DNA from: Kineosporia aurantiaca JCM 3230
Lineage (GTDB): Bacteria; Actinomycetota; Actinomycetes; Actinomycetales; Kineosporiaceae
Assembly (NCBI GenBank): GCA_000719025.1
Contig: JODP01000002.1
Coordinates: 124,001-188,000, forward strand
DNA: 64,000 nt
Reading direction: 5' to 3'
Shown here: positions 40,472 through 48,825 of the stretch, piece by piece
Layout of the letters: the number at the start of each line of letters is the position of its first letter
Position numbering within the stretch: the stretch's first letter is position 1
Position numbers and translations under genes: made by a program
Notes under the pieces: generated by a model
Databases searched by the model: none
What the model saw: the letters and a program-made list of their open reading frames with translations, nothing else
What the model was told of the DNA's origin: nothing

Positions 40472-42061
40472 GTGCGTGCGTTCTCGGTTCGCCGGCGCCT
40501 GACCGTCGTCGTTTCCGCCGTTCTCCTCCTGACCGCGGTGGTCTTCCTGCCCTCGAGTACTTTCGCGACCTTCACCGGTGGCACCGGAAATTCGGCCGAT
40601 ACGTTCTCCACCGGCATTTTTCCGACCTACGCGCAGTCGGTCCTGGCCGCCAACCCGCTGGGGTACTACAAGCTGGACGACGCGGTCGGCACCGGTCTGC
40701 TGACCGACAGCAGCGGGAACTCCAACCCCGCCCAACTGGTGAATACCCCGTCCTACTACCGGCGTCCCGGTTCACCCGCGGGCGGTAGTGACACCGGACG
40801 GGCCCTCACCTTCCCCGGCTCGACGCCCACCCAGGGCTATCTGATCAGCCGGGACCCGATCGACCTGACCTCGAACACCGCCACCACGTTCGAGATCTGG
40901 TTCCGCACCACGGGGACGAGCGGTGTCCTGGCCGAGCTGAGCACCACCACCAGCACCGATCGGGTGCTGAGCCTGAACAGTGGCGGAGCCCCCCAGTTCA
41001 GCGCCATGGGCACGACGGTCACCGGTACGGCGGTGAACGACGGCGCCTGGCACCTGGCCCAGGCCGTGCTGGCCCCCGGCCTGCTGCAGCTGTGGGTGGA
41101 CGGGGCCCTGTCGGCCTCGACCACGTTCTCCGGATCCCCCACCCTGACCACCGCCTATCTGCGCGCGGGGGGCGATGCCGGCTGGTTCGCGGGCGATCTC
41201 GACGGTTTCGCGGTATACAACGCCCAGCTCTCCCCGGCCCGGATCGCTGCTCATTGGAACTCCGGGGCCCAGACCGCGGCCGCCTCCTACACCGCGACCG
41301 TCCGCGCGGATTCGCCCTGGGCGTTCTGGAACCTCGACGATTCCCCGGTCGGCCCCTGGGGGCAGGACGACTACGACTACCCCGTGGCGCTGGCCGATTC
41401 CGGTACCCAGAACCATCCGGGCATCGCGCACAATCTTCCGCCCAACGTCGGCGCGCTCGGCCAGGCGGGTGCCCTGGGCGGAAGTTCCGGAGGGACGTCG
41501 ATGCGGATGGACGGATCCGGCTGGGGTTACAGCACCCGGTCGATGGCCGTACCCAACACCTTCACCTCGGAACTGTGGTTCCGGACCACGACCACCACCG
41601 GCGGTGTGCTGTCGGTCTTCACCAACCAGTCCGGCAGGACCTGCCACTACGCCGGCAGCGGTTACGGCTGCGGCCGGTTCATGTTCATGGACGACGCGGG
41701 CTACATCCAGTACGGCATCCAGCCCACCGCCGACCACTTCCTGCACGTCACCTCGTCCCGGGCGATGAACGACGGGCAGTGGCACTACGCGGTCGCGACC
41801 ATCGTCGTGCCCAGCACCGGGACCACCGCCGAACTGCGCCTCTACCTGGACAACACGCTCGACGCGTCCGGCACGGTGACCAAGCCGAACACCTTCACCG
41901 GCTACTACGCCTTCGGGGGCGGTGGCCTGCCCTACGCCAGCGAGTACACCTGGCCCAGCAGCGCCTCCTTCAACGGCCAGCTCGACGAGGTGGCCTACTA
42001 CGGCACCACCCTCAGCCAGGAGACGATGAGCCAGCACTGGTTCGCCAGGTCCCGTACCTAG
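40472..42061 (+). CDS. Secreted protein with two LamG/concanavalin-like domains
   Basis: This 529-residue protein starts 2 bases after the signal peptidase stop. Its signal region STFATFTGGTGNSADTFSTG matches that of the TasA-like protein, so SipW is the likely processing enzyme. Two LamG-like jelly-roll domains follow, at about 45-270 and 280-525; both contain the W-F-R-T-T strand and a DG-x-WH segment (NDGAWHLAQ, NDGQWHYAV) typical of LamG. These domains bind glycans or proteins. No sorting signal or membrane anchor is seen at the C-terminus. The GTG start has a poorly placed AGGA, so translation may depend on coupling. Confidence 0.85.
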   Translation: MRAFSVRRRLTVVVSAVLLLTAVVFLPSSTFATFTGGTGNSADTFSTGIFPTYAQSVLAANPLGYYKLDDAVGTGLLTDSSGNSNPAQLVNTPSYYRRPGSPAGGSDTGRALTFPGSTPTQGYLISRDPIDLTSNTATTFEIWFRTTGTSGVLAELSTTTSTDRVLSLNSGGAPQFSAMGTTVTGTAVNDGAWHLAQAVLAPGLLQLWVDGALSASTTFSGSPTLTTAYLRAGGDAGWFAGDLDGFAVYNAQLSPARIAAHWNSGAQTAAASYTATVRADSPWAFWNLDDSPVGPWGQDDYDYPVALADSGTQNHPGIAHNLPPNVGALGQAGALGGSSGGTSMRMDGSGWGYSTRSMAVPNTFTSELWFRTTTTTGGVLSVFTNQSGRTCHYAGSGYGCGRFMFMDDAGYIQYGIQPTADHFLHVTSSRAMNDGQWHYAVATIVVPSTGTTAELRLYLDNTLDASGTVTKPNTFTGYYAFGGGGLPYASEYTWPSSASFNGQLDEVAYYGTTLSQETMSQHWFARSRT

Positions 42062-42912
42062 GTGGCGCTTTCCTCTCTGACCTGAGAGACCAGCTGGGTC
42101 GGGTTGACGAAGCGCAGCGCGGTGACCAGGAGCACGAGCATCACCGCCATGTAGATCACCGCCATCGCGTCGACCGACTGCTGGGCCCGGATGCCGGCCG
42201 CGTTCATCGAGTTGAACAGCGCCACGACCAGGGTCGTCGAGGTCGGGCCGGCGGTCAGGAAGGTCAGCTCGAACATCCCCACGGTGCGCACCAGGACCAG
42301 GATGGAGGACGCCAGAATGCCCGGTACCAGCAGCGGGGCCAGGATCCGGGTGAACACCGCGAAGGTGCCCGCCCCGGACATCCGGGCCGCGTTCTCGATC
42401 GCCGGGTCGATCTGCTCGATGAACGGCGTCATGGTCAGCACCACGAACGGCACGCACGGAACCAGGTTCGCGAGGATCACCCCGCTCAGGTTGCCGGCCG
42501 CCCCGACCTTGTAGAGCACGGTCGCCAGCGGGATGCCGTAGGTGATCGGCGGCATCATGATCGGCAGCAGGAAGAGCAGGTAGACCGCGCGTTTTCCGGG
42601 GAACTCGCGGCGGGCCAGCACGTAGGCGGTGGGCAGGCCGACCGCGACCGACAGCACCACCACGGCCAGGGCCACCTCCAGCGTGGTGACGATGACCGAG
42701 AACAGGTCGAACCCGGTCCAGGCCTCGCGGTACCACTGGGTGGTCCAGCCGGACGGCAGCCAGGTGTCGAACCAGGTCCGGCCCAGCGAGTTCACCAGGA
42801 CCGAGGCGACCACCCCGAGCAACGCCAGCAGGAACACCGCGACCGCGCCCCAGACCAGCCAGGCTCCGGGTGAGGCGACCAGTCGTCTCGGTTGAACGGT
42901 CGGGGCGGTCAT
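42058..42912 (-). CDS. ABC transporter permease (PotC/ThiP-like)
   Basis: The 284-residue inner-membrane permease has about six membrane segments and the EAA-type loop ENAARMSGAGTFAVFTRILAP. It is the last gene of a binding protein-ATPase-permease-permease operon. Its start overlaps the preceding permease stop by 4 bases. Its stop shares the palindrome CTAG with the stop of the convergent LamG gene. Confidence 0.88.
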   Translation of the reverse strand: MTAPTVQPRRLVASPGAWLVWGAVAVFLLALLGVVASVLVNSLGRTWFDTWLPSGWTTQWYREAWTGFDLFSVIVTTLEVALAVVVLSVAVGLPTAYVLARREFPGKRAVYLLFLLPIMMPPITYGIPLATVLYKVGAAGNLSGVILANLVPCVPFVVLTMTPFIEQIDPAIENAARMSGAGTFAVFTRILAPLLVPGILASSILVLVRTVGMFELTFLTAGPTSTTLVVALFNSMNAAGIRAQQSVDAMAVIYMAVMLVLLVTALRFVNPTQLVSQVREESAT

Positions 42913-43823
42913 CCTTTGCCTCCGGTCGATCCGGTGTAGAAGCGGGAACGACCGAGCAGCACCACGCCGATCACCGCCAGCTCGACCGCGCCCATCAGGA
43001 TCGCGATGGTCGAGGCCAGGGGGTAGTCGTACTGCTCGTAGGCGGCCTGGTAGGCGGCGATCGAGATGACCCGGGTGCTGCCGGTCGGGTCACCGACCAG
43101 GATCGCCGAGGGGAACACGCTGAACGCCAGCACGAAGGTCAGGCAGAACGTGGTGGCCAGCCCGGGGGCCAGCAGCGGCAGGGTGATCAGGCGGAACCGG
43201 TCCCAGCGGTGGGCGCCGAGCGAGGCCGCGGCGCGTTCCAGGGTCGGGTCGATGCCGGAGAGGTAGCTCAGGATCAGCAGGAAGGCGAACGGGAAGCCGC
43301 TGATGATCAGCGAGAAGAACACGCCCCAGTAGTTGTTCACCAGCCTCAGCGGATGATCGATCAGGCCGATCGCCTCCAGGCCCCGGTTCAGCCAGCCGGC
43401 CGGGCCCGCGAAGTTCAGCAGGCCCTCGGCGGTCAGCACCGTGCCCAGGGTGATCGGGACCACGAGAATCGTGGTCAGCAGGCGCTTCCCGCGGAACCGG
43501 CCGCGCAGACGGTAGGCGATCGGCACCGAGGCGATGACGTTGACCAGAGCGGCGGGCAGGGCCAGCCAGAGGGTGCGGCCGATGGTGGCGCGCTGGAACG
43601 CGTCCGAGAAGAACCGGTGGTAGTTCTCGAACGCGCCGCCGCCGTCGACCGGCTGGAACGACAGACCCAGGCCGTACAGGAACGGGTAGACGAACAAGCC
43701 GATGACCAGCACCAGCCCGGGCAGCAGCAGGAGCAGCCGGGCGTCCAGCCCGCGCTCGGCCATTCTGTGCCGGAGGCCGGCTCTTTCGACTGTCTCGGGT
43801 GAGACGGCTGGGACGGCGACCAT
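42909..43823 (-). CDS. ABC transporter permease (PotB-like)
   Basis: This 304-residue permease has an N-terminal membrane segment (LLLLLPGLVLVIGLFVYPF) and the EAA loop LERAAASLGAHRWDRFRLIT. It pairs with the following permease to make the channel. Its ATG overlaps the ATPase stop by one base. Confidence 0.88.
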   Translation of the reverse strand: MVAVPAVSPETVERAGLRHRMAERGLDARLLLLLPGLVLVIGLFVYPFLYGLGLSFQPVDGGGAFENYHRFFSDAFQRATIGRTLWLALPAALVNVIASVPIAYRLRGRFRGKRLLTTILVVPITLGTVLTAEGLLNFAGPAGWLNRGLEAIGLIDHPLRLVNNYWGVFFSLIISGFPFAFLLILSYLSGIDPTLERAAASLGAHRWDRFRLITLPLLAPGLATTFCLTFVLAFSVFPSAILVGDPTGSTRVISIAAYQAAYEQYDYPLASTIAILMGAVELAVIGVVLLGRSRFYTGSTGGKG

Positions 43824-44923
43824 CAGGCAACCCCGAGAGGCGCGGTGGGCTGGGGCAACTCGTCCCCGCCCGGGAACACCAGCACCCGCTCGGCCGGAAG
43901 CCGCAGCGACACCGCGTCTCCCGGTACCAGACGAGCGTCCGTGCGCAGGTGCAGCCGCAGACCGTTGGCGGCCACCGCCTCCACTGCGAACTCCCGTCCC
44001 TGGTACTCCACCACGGACACGACCGCCTTCAGCGTGGCCGGATCGTCCGGGGAGGAGACCAGCACGTGTTCCGGCCGGATGCCGACGGCGACCTTCTCGT
44101 CGTTGCGCAACTGCGCGGCGGCGGTCGCATCCAGCTGAAGCCCGGACACCTGAACCGTGACCGGGCTCCCGGAGTCGGCGCCGGAGCTGATCAGGTCGGC
44201 CGGGAAGAGGTTGCGGCAGCCCATGAAGTCGGCCACCGGCCAGGTGACCGGGTGCGCGTGCAGCTCCTCCGGCGTGCCGATCTGCTGCACCTGCCCCTGC
44301 CGCAGCACCACCAGGCGGTCGGCCATCGACAGCGCCTCCTCCTGGTCGTGCGTGACGTAGATCGTGGTCAGCCCGAAGTTCTGGTGCAGGCGCCGGATCT
44401 CGGTGCGCATCTCCAGGCGCAGCTTGGCATCCAGGTTCGACAGCGGCTCGTCCATCAGCACCACGGCCGGCTCCGGGGCCACCGCCCGGGCGATCGCCAC
44501 CCGCTGCTGCTGCCCGCCGGAGAGCTGGCCCGGCAGCTTGCCCGCCTGCTCCTCCAGATGCACCATCTCCAGGGCGGCGGCCGCCCGGCGGGTCACCTCG
44601 TCCTTGGGCCGACGACGCATCCGCAGCCCGAACTCGACGTTGCGCCGCACGGTGAGATGCGGGAAGAGGGCGTAGTTCTGGAAAACCATGCCGAAACCCC
44701 GCCGTTCGGGGGCCAGCCCGTCGATCCGCCGATCGTCCATCCAGATCCGCCCGGTGGTCAGCGGGAGCAGGCCGGCCACACAGTTCAGCGCGGTCGACTT
44801 GCCGCAGCCGGAAGGCCCGAGCAGGGCGATGAACTCACCCTTCTCGACGTCCAGCGAGAGTTCCCGCAGGGCGTCGGCCCCACCGAAGCGCCGCCCGACG
44901 CCCTCCAGCCGCAGGAAACTCAC
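43823..44923 (-). CDS. ABC transporter ATPase (PotA/FbpC-like)
   Basis: The 366-residue ATPase has Walker A GPSGCGKST, signature LSGGQQQRVAIARA, Walker B VVLMDEPLSNLD and a C-terminal TOBE domain with GIRPEHVL. This is the CUT1/spermidine/iron subgroup. It energises the two permeases that follow and overlaps the binding-protein gene by 4 bases. Confidence 0.92.
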   Translation of the reverse strand: MSFLRLEGVGRRFGGADALRELSLDVEKGEFIALLGPSGCGKSTALNCVAGLLPLTTGRIWMDDRRIDGLAPERRGFGMVFQNYALFPHLTVRRNVEFGLRMRRRPKDEVTRRAAAALEMVHLEEQAGKLPGQLSGGQQQRVAIARAVAPEPAVVLMDEPLSNLDAKLRLEMRTEIRRLHQNFGLTTIYVTHDQEEALSMADRLVVLRQGQVQQIGTPEELHAHPVTWPVADFMGCRNLFPADLISSGADSGSPVTVQVSGLQLDATAAAQLRNDEKVAVGIRPEHVLVSSPDDPATLKAVVSVVEYQGREFAVEAVAANGLRLHLRTDARLVPGDAVSLRLPAERVLVFPGGDELPQPTAPLGVA

Positions 44924-46146
44924 TTCTCCACCTTGGATCCACCGATCTGGCGGTCCCAGGTGTCGAACGCCTTGACCAGCAGGGCGGACTCCAGCGGAAC
45001 CTCTTTCGGGTTGCCCTCGATCAGCGCGTCGTACTCGGGACGGCCGTAGGTGGCCAGCACCTGCTGACTCTTCTCCGGTGCCATCGAGGCGTCCACTCCC
45101 GAGATCGCCGGGCCCGGATAGAAGTACCCGGTGTCGTAGGCCTGGGCCTGCTGCTCGGGCGTGAGCATGTTCTGCACCAAGGCGATCACGGCGGCTTCCT
45201 GATCCTTGGTGACGCCACGGGGCACGACGGCGTAGTGCGCGTCGGTCACCCAGTGAAAACCCTTCATCGTGGTGATCTTCGCTTCGGCCGGTACCGTGCC
45301 CAGGGCCCGGGCGTTGATGTCCCAGCCGGTGGTCGAGGCGATGATGTCGACCGTGCCGCTGGCCAGGTCCTTCATCGTCTGGGTGGTGCCGGAGGGGTAG
45401 CGGTCGATGTACTTGGCCAGCTCGGCCAGGTAGGCCCAGGTCCTGGCCCAGCCGTTCACCGGGTCCTTGGGGTCGGAGTCGCCGAGGATGTAGGGCAGCC
45501 CCATCAGCAGGGTCCGGCCCGGCCCGGAGTTGGCCGGCCGCGCGTACTCCACCTTGCCCGGGTTCGCCTTGGCGTAGGCCAGGAACTCCTCGGCCGTGGT
45601 CGGCGGTTTCGAGACCCGGTCGGGCATGTACTCCAGCAGCGGTCCGGACGGGTAGTAGGTGACCACGACCCCGTTCTCACCAGCGAGTTTCTGCATGTTC
45701 GCGGCGGGCTCCTGATAGGCGCCCATGTTCGAGAGCAGCTTCTCGTTGGCCGGCAGCAGCTGCTGCCAGAGCCCCTGCTCGATCCCCGCGGAGAGCCCGT
45801 CGGTGCCGGTCAGCACCAGCCCGATGCTGACCCGGTGGGCGCCCTGCTGGGCCTTGATCTTGCCGACCAGGTCGGGCGCGGTGGCACTGGTGTAGGTCAC
45901 CTTGGAGATGACTTTCGGGTTCTTCTTCACGAAGTCGTCGATCATCGGCTGGGTCAGCTGCAGGTTCCCGGCCACGTCGAGGACGTTCAGCACCACCGGT
46001 TTCGCGGGCGTGGCGGGCACCGCCTCGGCGGTGCCGGCCACCGGCGAGCCGGATCCCGGGGTGCTCGGTGACCCGCAGGCGGTGACCAGGGCCCCGGTCG
46101 CGGCCGTGGCCGCGGTGGCGAGAACCTGGCGGCGGCTCATACGCAT
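44920..46146 (-). CDS. Extracellular solute-binding lipoprotein of an ABC importer
   Basis: This 408-residue protein starts with a twin-arginine-like segment MSRRQVLATA and lipobox VTAC. The mature part has the type 2 binding-protein fold (VLDVAGNLQLTQPMIDDF, DLVGKIKAQQGAH, STTGWDINARALG). Together with PotA/PotB/PotC-like partners it may carry spermidine/putrescine, an iron chelate or a phosphonate; the sequence does not decide. ATG 46146 has AGGGA at 9 bases. A LacI-type palindrome lies in the divergent gap, which would favour a sugar-like cargo. Confidence 0.87.
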   Translation of the reverse strand: MRMSRRQVLATAATAATGALVTACGSPSTPGSGSPVAGTAEAVPATPAKPVVLNVLDVAGNLQLTQPMIDDFVKKNPKVISKVTYTSATAPDLVGKIKAQQGAHRVSIGLVLTGTDGLSAGIEQGLWQQLLPANEKLLSNMGAYQEPAANMQKLAGENGVVVTYYPSGPLLEYMPDRVSKPPTTAEEFLAYAKANPGKVEYARPANSGPGRTLLMGLPYILGDSDPKDPVNGWARTWAYLAELAKYIDRYPSGTTQTMKDLASGTVDIIASTTGWDINARALGTVPAEAKITTMKGFHWVTDAHYAVVPRGVTKDQEAAVIALVQNMLTPEQQAQAYDTGYFYPGPAISGVDASMAPEKSQQVLATYGRPEYDALIEGNPKEVPLESALLVKAFDTWDRQIGGSKVEK

Positions 46147-46229
46147 AGCGATGTTTCCCTTCGTCAGCGCCGAGAAGGGCGGGGCGACGGACGCCGATTG
46201 TCCCGATTGCCCCAAGCGCCCCGTAAGGA

Positions 46230-46243
46230 TGCAACCGATTGCA
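46230..46243. promoter_or_regulatory. LacI/GalR-type operator in the ABC/epoxide hydrolase gap
   Basis: TGCAACCGATTGCA has perfect outer arms TGCAA/TTGCA and a CG near the centre, the classic LacI-family form. It lies 84 bp before the binding-protein start and 50 bp before the epoxide hydrolase start. Confidence 0.6.
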
Positions 46244-46292
46244 GGAACCTGTCAACGCTGCGCGACCAGCGGTCGCGGGGCATCCTGAGCCG

Positions 46293-47441
46293 ATGAGGCC
46301 CTTCCGCGTTGACGTGCCCGAAGACCAGCTCCGGGACCTGACCGAGCGGCTCGGGCGCACCCGCTGGCCCGACGCCGGCACCACGCCGACCTGGTCCCAG
46401 GGCCTGCCCCTGGACCTGCTCCAAGATCTGTGCGACGAATGGGCGCACGGCTACGACTGGCGGGCGACCGAGACCCGGCTGAACACGATCGGGCAGGTCA
46501 CGACCCGGGTCGACGGGCTCGACATCCACGCCCTGCACGCCCCGTCCGGGCGTCCGGACGCCACCGCGGTCCTGCTGACCCACGGCTGGCCCGGGTCGTT
46601 CCTCGAATTCGAGGACGTGCTGCCGCTTTTGACCACCGGCGATCCGGCGTTCGACGTCGTCGTGCCGTCGCTGCCGGGATACGGGTTCAGCGGCAAGCCT
46701 TCGGTGCCCGGCTGGGGCGTCCATCGGATCGCCCGGGCATGGGTGGAATTGATGGACGCCCTGGGGTACCCCGAGTTCGTTGCCGCAGGAAGCGATTGGG
46801 GTACCAGCATCAGTACCTGCATCGGTTTGCAAAATCCGGAAAGACTTTTCGGGCTGCACCTGGTTCCGCCCCTGGCCGCGCCCGGCCCGGACGACGTTCT
46901 CACCGCGGCCGAGACCCAGGCCCTGGCCGAACTGGACGAGCGCTCGCAAAACGCGTCCGCTTATTCAGCTGTGCACCAGACCCGCCCGCAGACGATCGGC
47001 TACGCCCTCGCCGACTCCCCCGCAGCCCTGGCCGCCTGGATCGGCGAGAAGCTCCTGACCTGGAGCGATGCGGACGGCCTGAGCCGGCGGCAGATCCTCG
47101 ACAACCTCAGCCTGTACTGGTTCACCAACACCGGCGCCTCCTCGGCCCGGCTCTACGCGGAGAGCATCGCCGAGGTGGGCTCCTGGTTCACCGATCCGGA
47201 CGCGATCGTCCCGGTGCTGGTCCCGACCGCCGCGACGGTGTTCCCCCGCGAGGTACCCCGGCCGTCGCGGCGCTGGGCCGAGCGGCGATTCCCCCAGCTG
47301 ATTCACTGGGGTGAGCCCCGGCACGGCGGTCACTTCGGGGCGTGGGAGCAGCCGGAGGTGTTCGCGGCGGAACTACGGGCCGGCCTGGTGGGCATGAAAA
47401 AGGCCCGGGGTCGCGATGTCTCGCGAAACCCGGGCCGGTAG
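46293..47441 (+). CDS. Epoxide hydrolase (EHN plus alpha/beta-hydrolase)
   Basis: This 382-residue enzyme has the epoxide hydrolase N-terminal domain (PFRVDVPEDQLRDLTERLGR) and an alpha/beta hydrolase core: HGWPGS at 97-102, nucleophile Asp168 in GSDWGT, GYGFSGKP as cap contact, and catalytic His347 in GGHFGAWEQP. It opens epoxides to diols and is close to microsomal/juvenile-hormone-type hydrolases. ATG 46293 gives a natural N-terminus. It is divergent from the second ABC importer. Its 3' end is 10 bp from the convergent small acidic gene. Confidence 0.9.
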   Translation: MRPFRVDVPEDQLRDLTERLGRTRWPDAGTTPTWSQGLPLDLLQDLCDEWAHGYDWRATETRLNTIGQVTTRVDGLDIHALHAPSGRPDATAVLLTHGWPGSFLEFEDVLPLLTTGDPAFDVVVPSLPGYGFSGKPSVPGWGVHRIARAWVELMDALGYPEFVAAGSDWGTSISTCIGLQNPERLFGLHLVPPLAAPGPDDVLTAAETQALAELDERSQNASAYSAVHQTRPQTIGYALADSPAALAAWIGEKLLTWSDADGLSRRQILDNLSLYWFTNTGASSARLYAESIAEVGSWFTDPDAIVPVLVPTAATVFPREVPRPSRRWAERRFPQLIHWGEPRHGGHFGAWEQPEVFAAELRAGLVGMKKARGRDVSRNPGR

Positions 47442-47451
47442 AAGGACGGTA

Positions 47452-47715
47452 CTAGAGTGCGGACCGCAATCGGGCCAGGACCTGCTCGGCGTCCCAGGAG
47501 TAGTCGTACTTCTCGTTCAGGCAGTCGTCGTCGATGCAGTTCATCACGGCGGTCAGGGCCTTGCTCGCGCGCTCGTTCAGCACCACCGAGACGTAACCGG
47601 TCTCCGGATCATGCGTGACGGCGACCACGGGCTCGGTCTCCTCGAAGACCTCTTCCTCCTCGAACTCGTTCTCGAAGAGATCGTCACGGGACAGCAGCGG
47701 GCTCAGTGCATTCAC
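47452..47715 (-). CDS. Small acidic protein of unknown function
   Basis: This 87-residue protein starts with GTG after a strong GGAGG six bases upstream. It has an acidic run (ENEFEEEEVFEETE) near residues 14-27, then VAVTHDPETGYVSVVLNERASK and a C-terminal NCIDDDCLNEKYDYSWDAEQ with two cysteines. I do not recognise the family. The strong ribosome site and plausible composition indicate a real gene. A 10-bp dyad lies upstream. Confidence 0.7.
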   Translation of the reverse strand: MNALSPLLSRDDLFENEFEEEEVFEETEPVVAVTHDPETGYVSVVLNERASKALTAVMNCIDDDCLNEKYDYSWDAEQVLARLRSAL

Positions 47716-47801
47716 GGTGAACCTCCAGTAGAGCCCGGCGACACTGCACCAGGACCTCGTGGTTCTCATCATCCGGACGCGAGCGGATTCGGCAACCGGA
47801 A

Positions 47802-47834
47802 GCCGGTGATCCAGGCCACTTACCGATCACCGGC
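47802..47834. promoter_or_regulatory. 10-bp dyad upstream of the small acidic gene
   Basis: GCCGGTGATC (47802-47811) pairs perfectly with GATCACCGGC (47825-47834) across 13 bases. It lies 87-119 bp before the acidic gene start in a gap of 335 bp that has no other gene. Operator or RNA hairpin. Confidence 0.5.
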
Positions 47835-47948
47835 GTCATCGCTACCGGCCGGGCCCGGGCCCGGAAAGCCGCTGGCCGGGCCGTTTACCGCCCTCGGACG
47901 GGTTCACCTCGTACGTGAGCGGATTCACCAAAGCCCCCGCCAAACCCC

Positions 47949-48000
47949 CGTGATCATGCAGAAGCGCCCCCGTGATCATGCACTCGGCTGCATGATCACG
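47949..48000. repeat. 22-bp GTGATCATG repeats, direct-direct-inverted
   Basis: Copies of CGTGATCATGCA start at 47949 and 47971, exactly 22 bp apart. An inverted copy (TGCATGATCACG, 47989-48000) pairs with the second to form a perfect 12-bp stem with loop CTCGGC. It lies in the gene-free stretch 47716-48050, between the promoter side of the acidic gene and the 3' end of the oxidoreductase gene. Confidence 0.85.
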
Positions 48001-48050
48001 GCGACACGGAGGGGACACCCACGATCAGCAGCCCTCTCCTGAGCAGGACG

Positions 48051-48683
48051 TCAGTAGGCCACGCCGAGACGAGCCCGCCGGTGAGCACCCTTCTCGATCT
48101 CGTCGACATAGCCGATCGCGTAGTCGTCCCCGGAAATCGTCTCGGCGCCCGGCAGCAACACGTCACCGCCGACCCGGAACGTACCGGTGCGCTCACCGGG
48201 GTTCCAGGCCCCGAAGGCCGGGGCCGGGCTGACGTAGAACCAGTCCAGCTCGGGGTCGCTCTCGCGCAGCGCCTCGAGGATCGCCTGGTGGCTGAGCGCC
48301 TCGGGCTTGAACTCGTCCGGGAAGTCCGGCCCCTCGACCAGCGCCGGACCGCCCTCGGCGACCTGCAGCGAACCCGCCCCGCCGACGAAGCTGAGCCGGG
48401 CGCCCTGTGCGGTGGCCAGCTCGATCAGCCGGGGTAGGGCCTCGATCAGCCGGGGCTGCCCCTCCTCGCCCGGCTCGGCCCGCAACGCGACGACGATCTG
48501 GTCCGCACTCTGGGTCATGTCCTTCACGAACGCCTCGTCGTGGATCGAGCCCGCGTGGACCGGGACGCCCGAGTCCTTGGCGTGGCGGGCCACCCCGGTC
48601 ACCTCGTGGCCCCGGGCCACCAGCTCCGCGCCGATCCGGCTGCCGGCGTACCCGGTGATTCCGAAGACAACGACCTTGGCCAC
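48051..48683 (-). CDS. NAD(P)-binding oxidoreductase, NmrA-like
   Basis: The 210-residue product has an N-terminal Rossmann motif VVVFGITGYAGSRIGAELV and the pattern of atypical SDR/NmrA-like proteins (PVHAGSIHDEAF, SFVGGAGSL, LDWFYVSPAPAFG). Related proteins are YwnB/YesF-type reductases or redox sensors. The GTG at 48683 follows GAGGAGG by 7 bases. A perfect palindrome 22 bp upstream suggests a local repressor, perhaps an HxlR- or TetR-type protein. Confidence 0.85.
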   Translation of the reverse strand: MAKVVVFGITGYAGSRIGAELVARGHEVTGVARHAKDSGVPVHAGSIHDEAFVKDMTQSADQIVVALRAEPGEEGQPRLIEALPRLIELATAQGARLSFVGGAGSLQVAEGGPALVEGPDFPDEFKPEALSHQAILEALRESDPELDWFYVSPAPAFGAWNPGERTGTFRVGGDVLLPGAETISGDDYAIGYVDEIEKGAHRRARLGVAY

Positions 48684-48705
48684 GGCGGGCCTCCTCACTT
48701 ACTGA

Positions 48706-48722
48706 CGGATAGTTCCTATCCG
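48706..48722. promoter_or_regulatory. Perfect inverted repeat upstream of the NmrA-like gene
   Basis: CGGATAGTTCCTATCCG is a 7-bp inverted repeat with a 3-base centre. It lies 23-39 bp before the start, where it could block the -10 region. The binding protein is not obvious from the neighbours. Confidence 0.6.
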
Positions 48723-48768
48723 AAAATTTAGTTGAGGATTCAAGAACAGGTCAGCCGCCGGCTGGGTG

Positions 48769-48824
48769 ACGCCGGGATGCTGGGATGCCGGGACGCCGGG
48801 ACGCCGGGACGCCGGGACGCCGGG
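48769..48824. repeat. Octanucleotide tandem array
   Basis: Seven units of 8 bp follow each other: ACGCCGGG, ATGCTGGG, ATGCCGGG and then four copies of ACGCCGGG. The array lies directly beyond the 3' end of the SDR gene. It is a microsatellite prone to slippage. Confidence 0.85.
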
Positions 48825-48825
48825 A

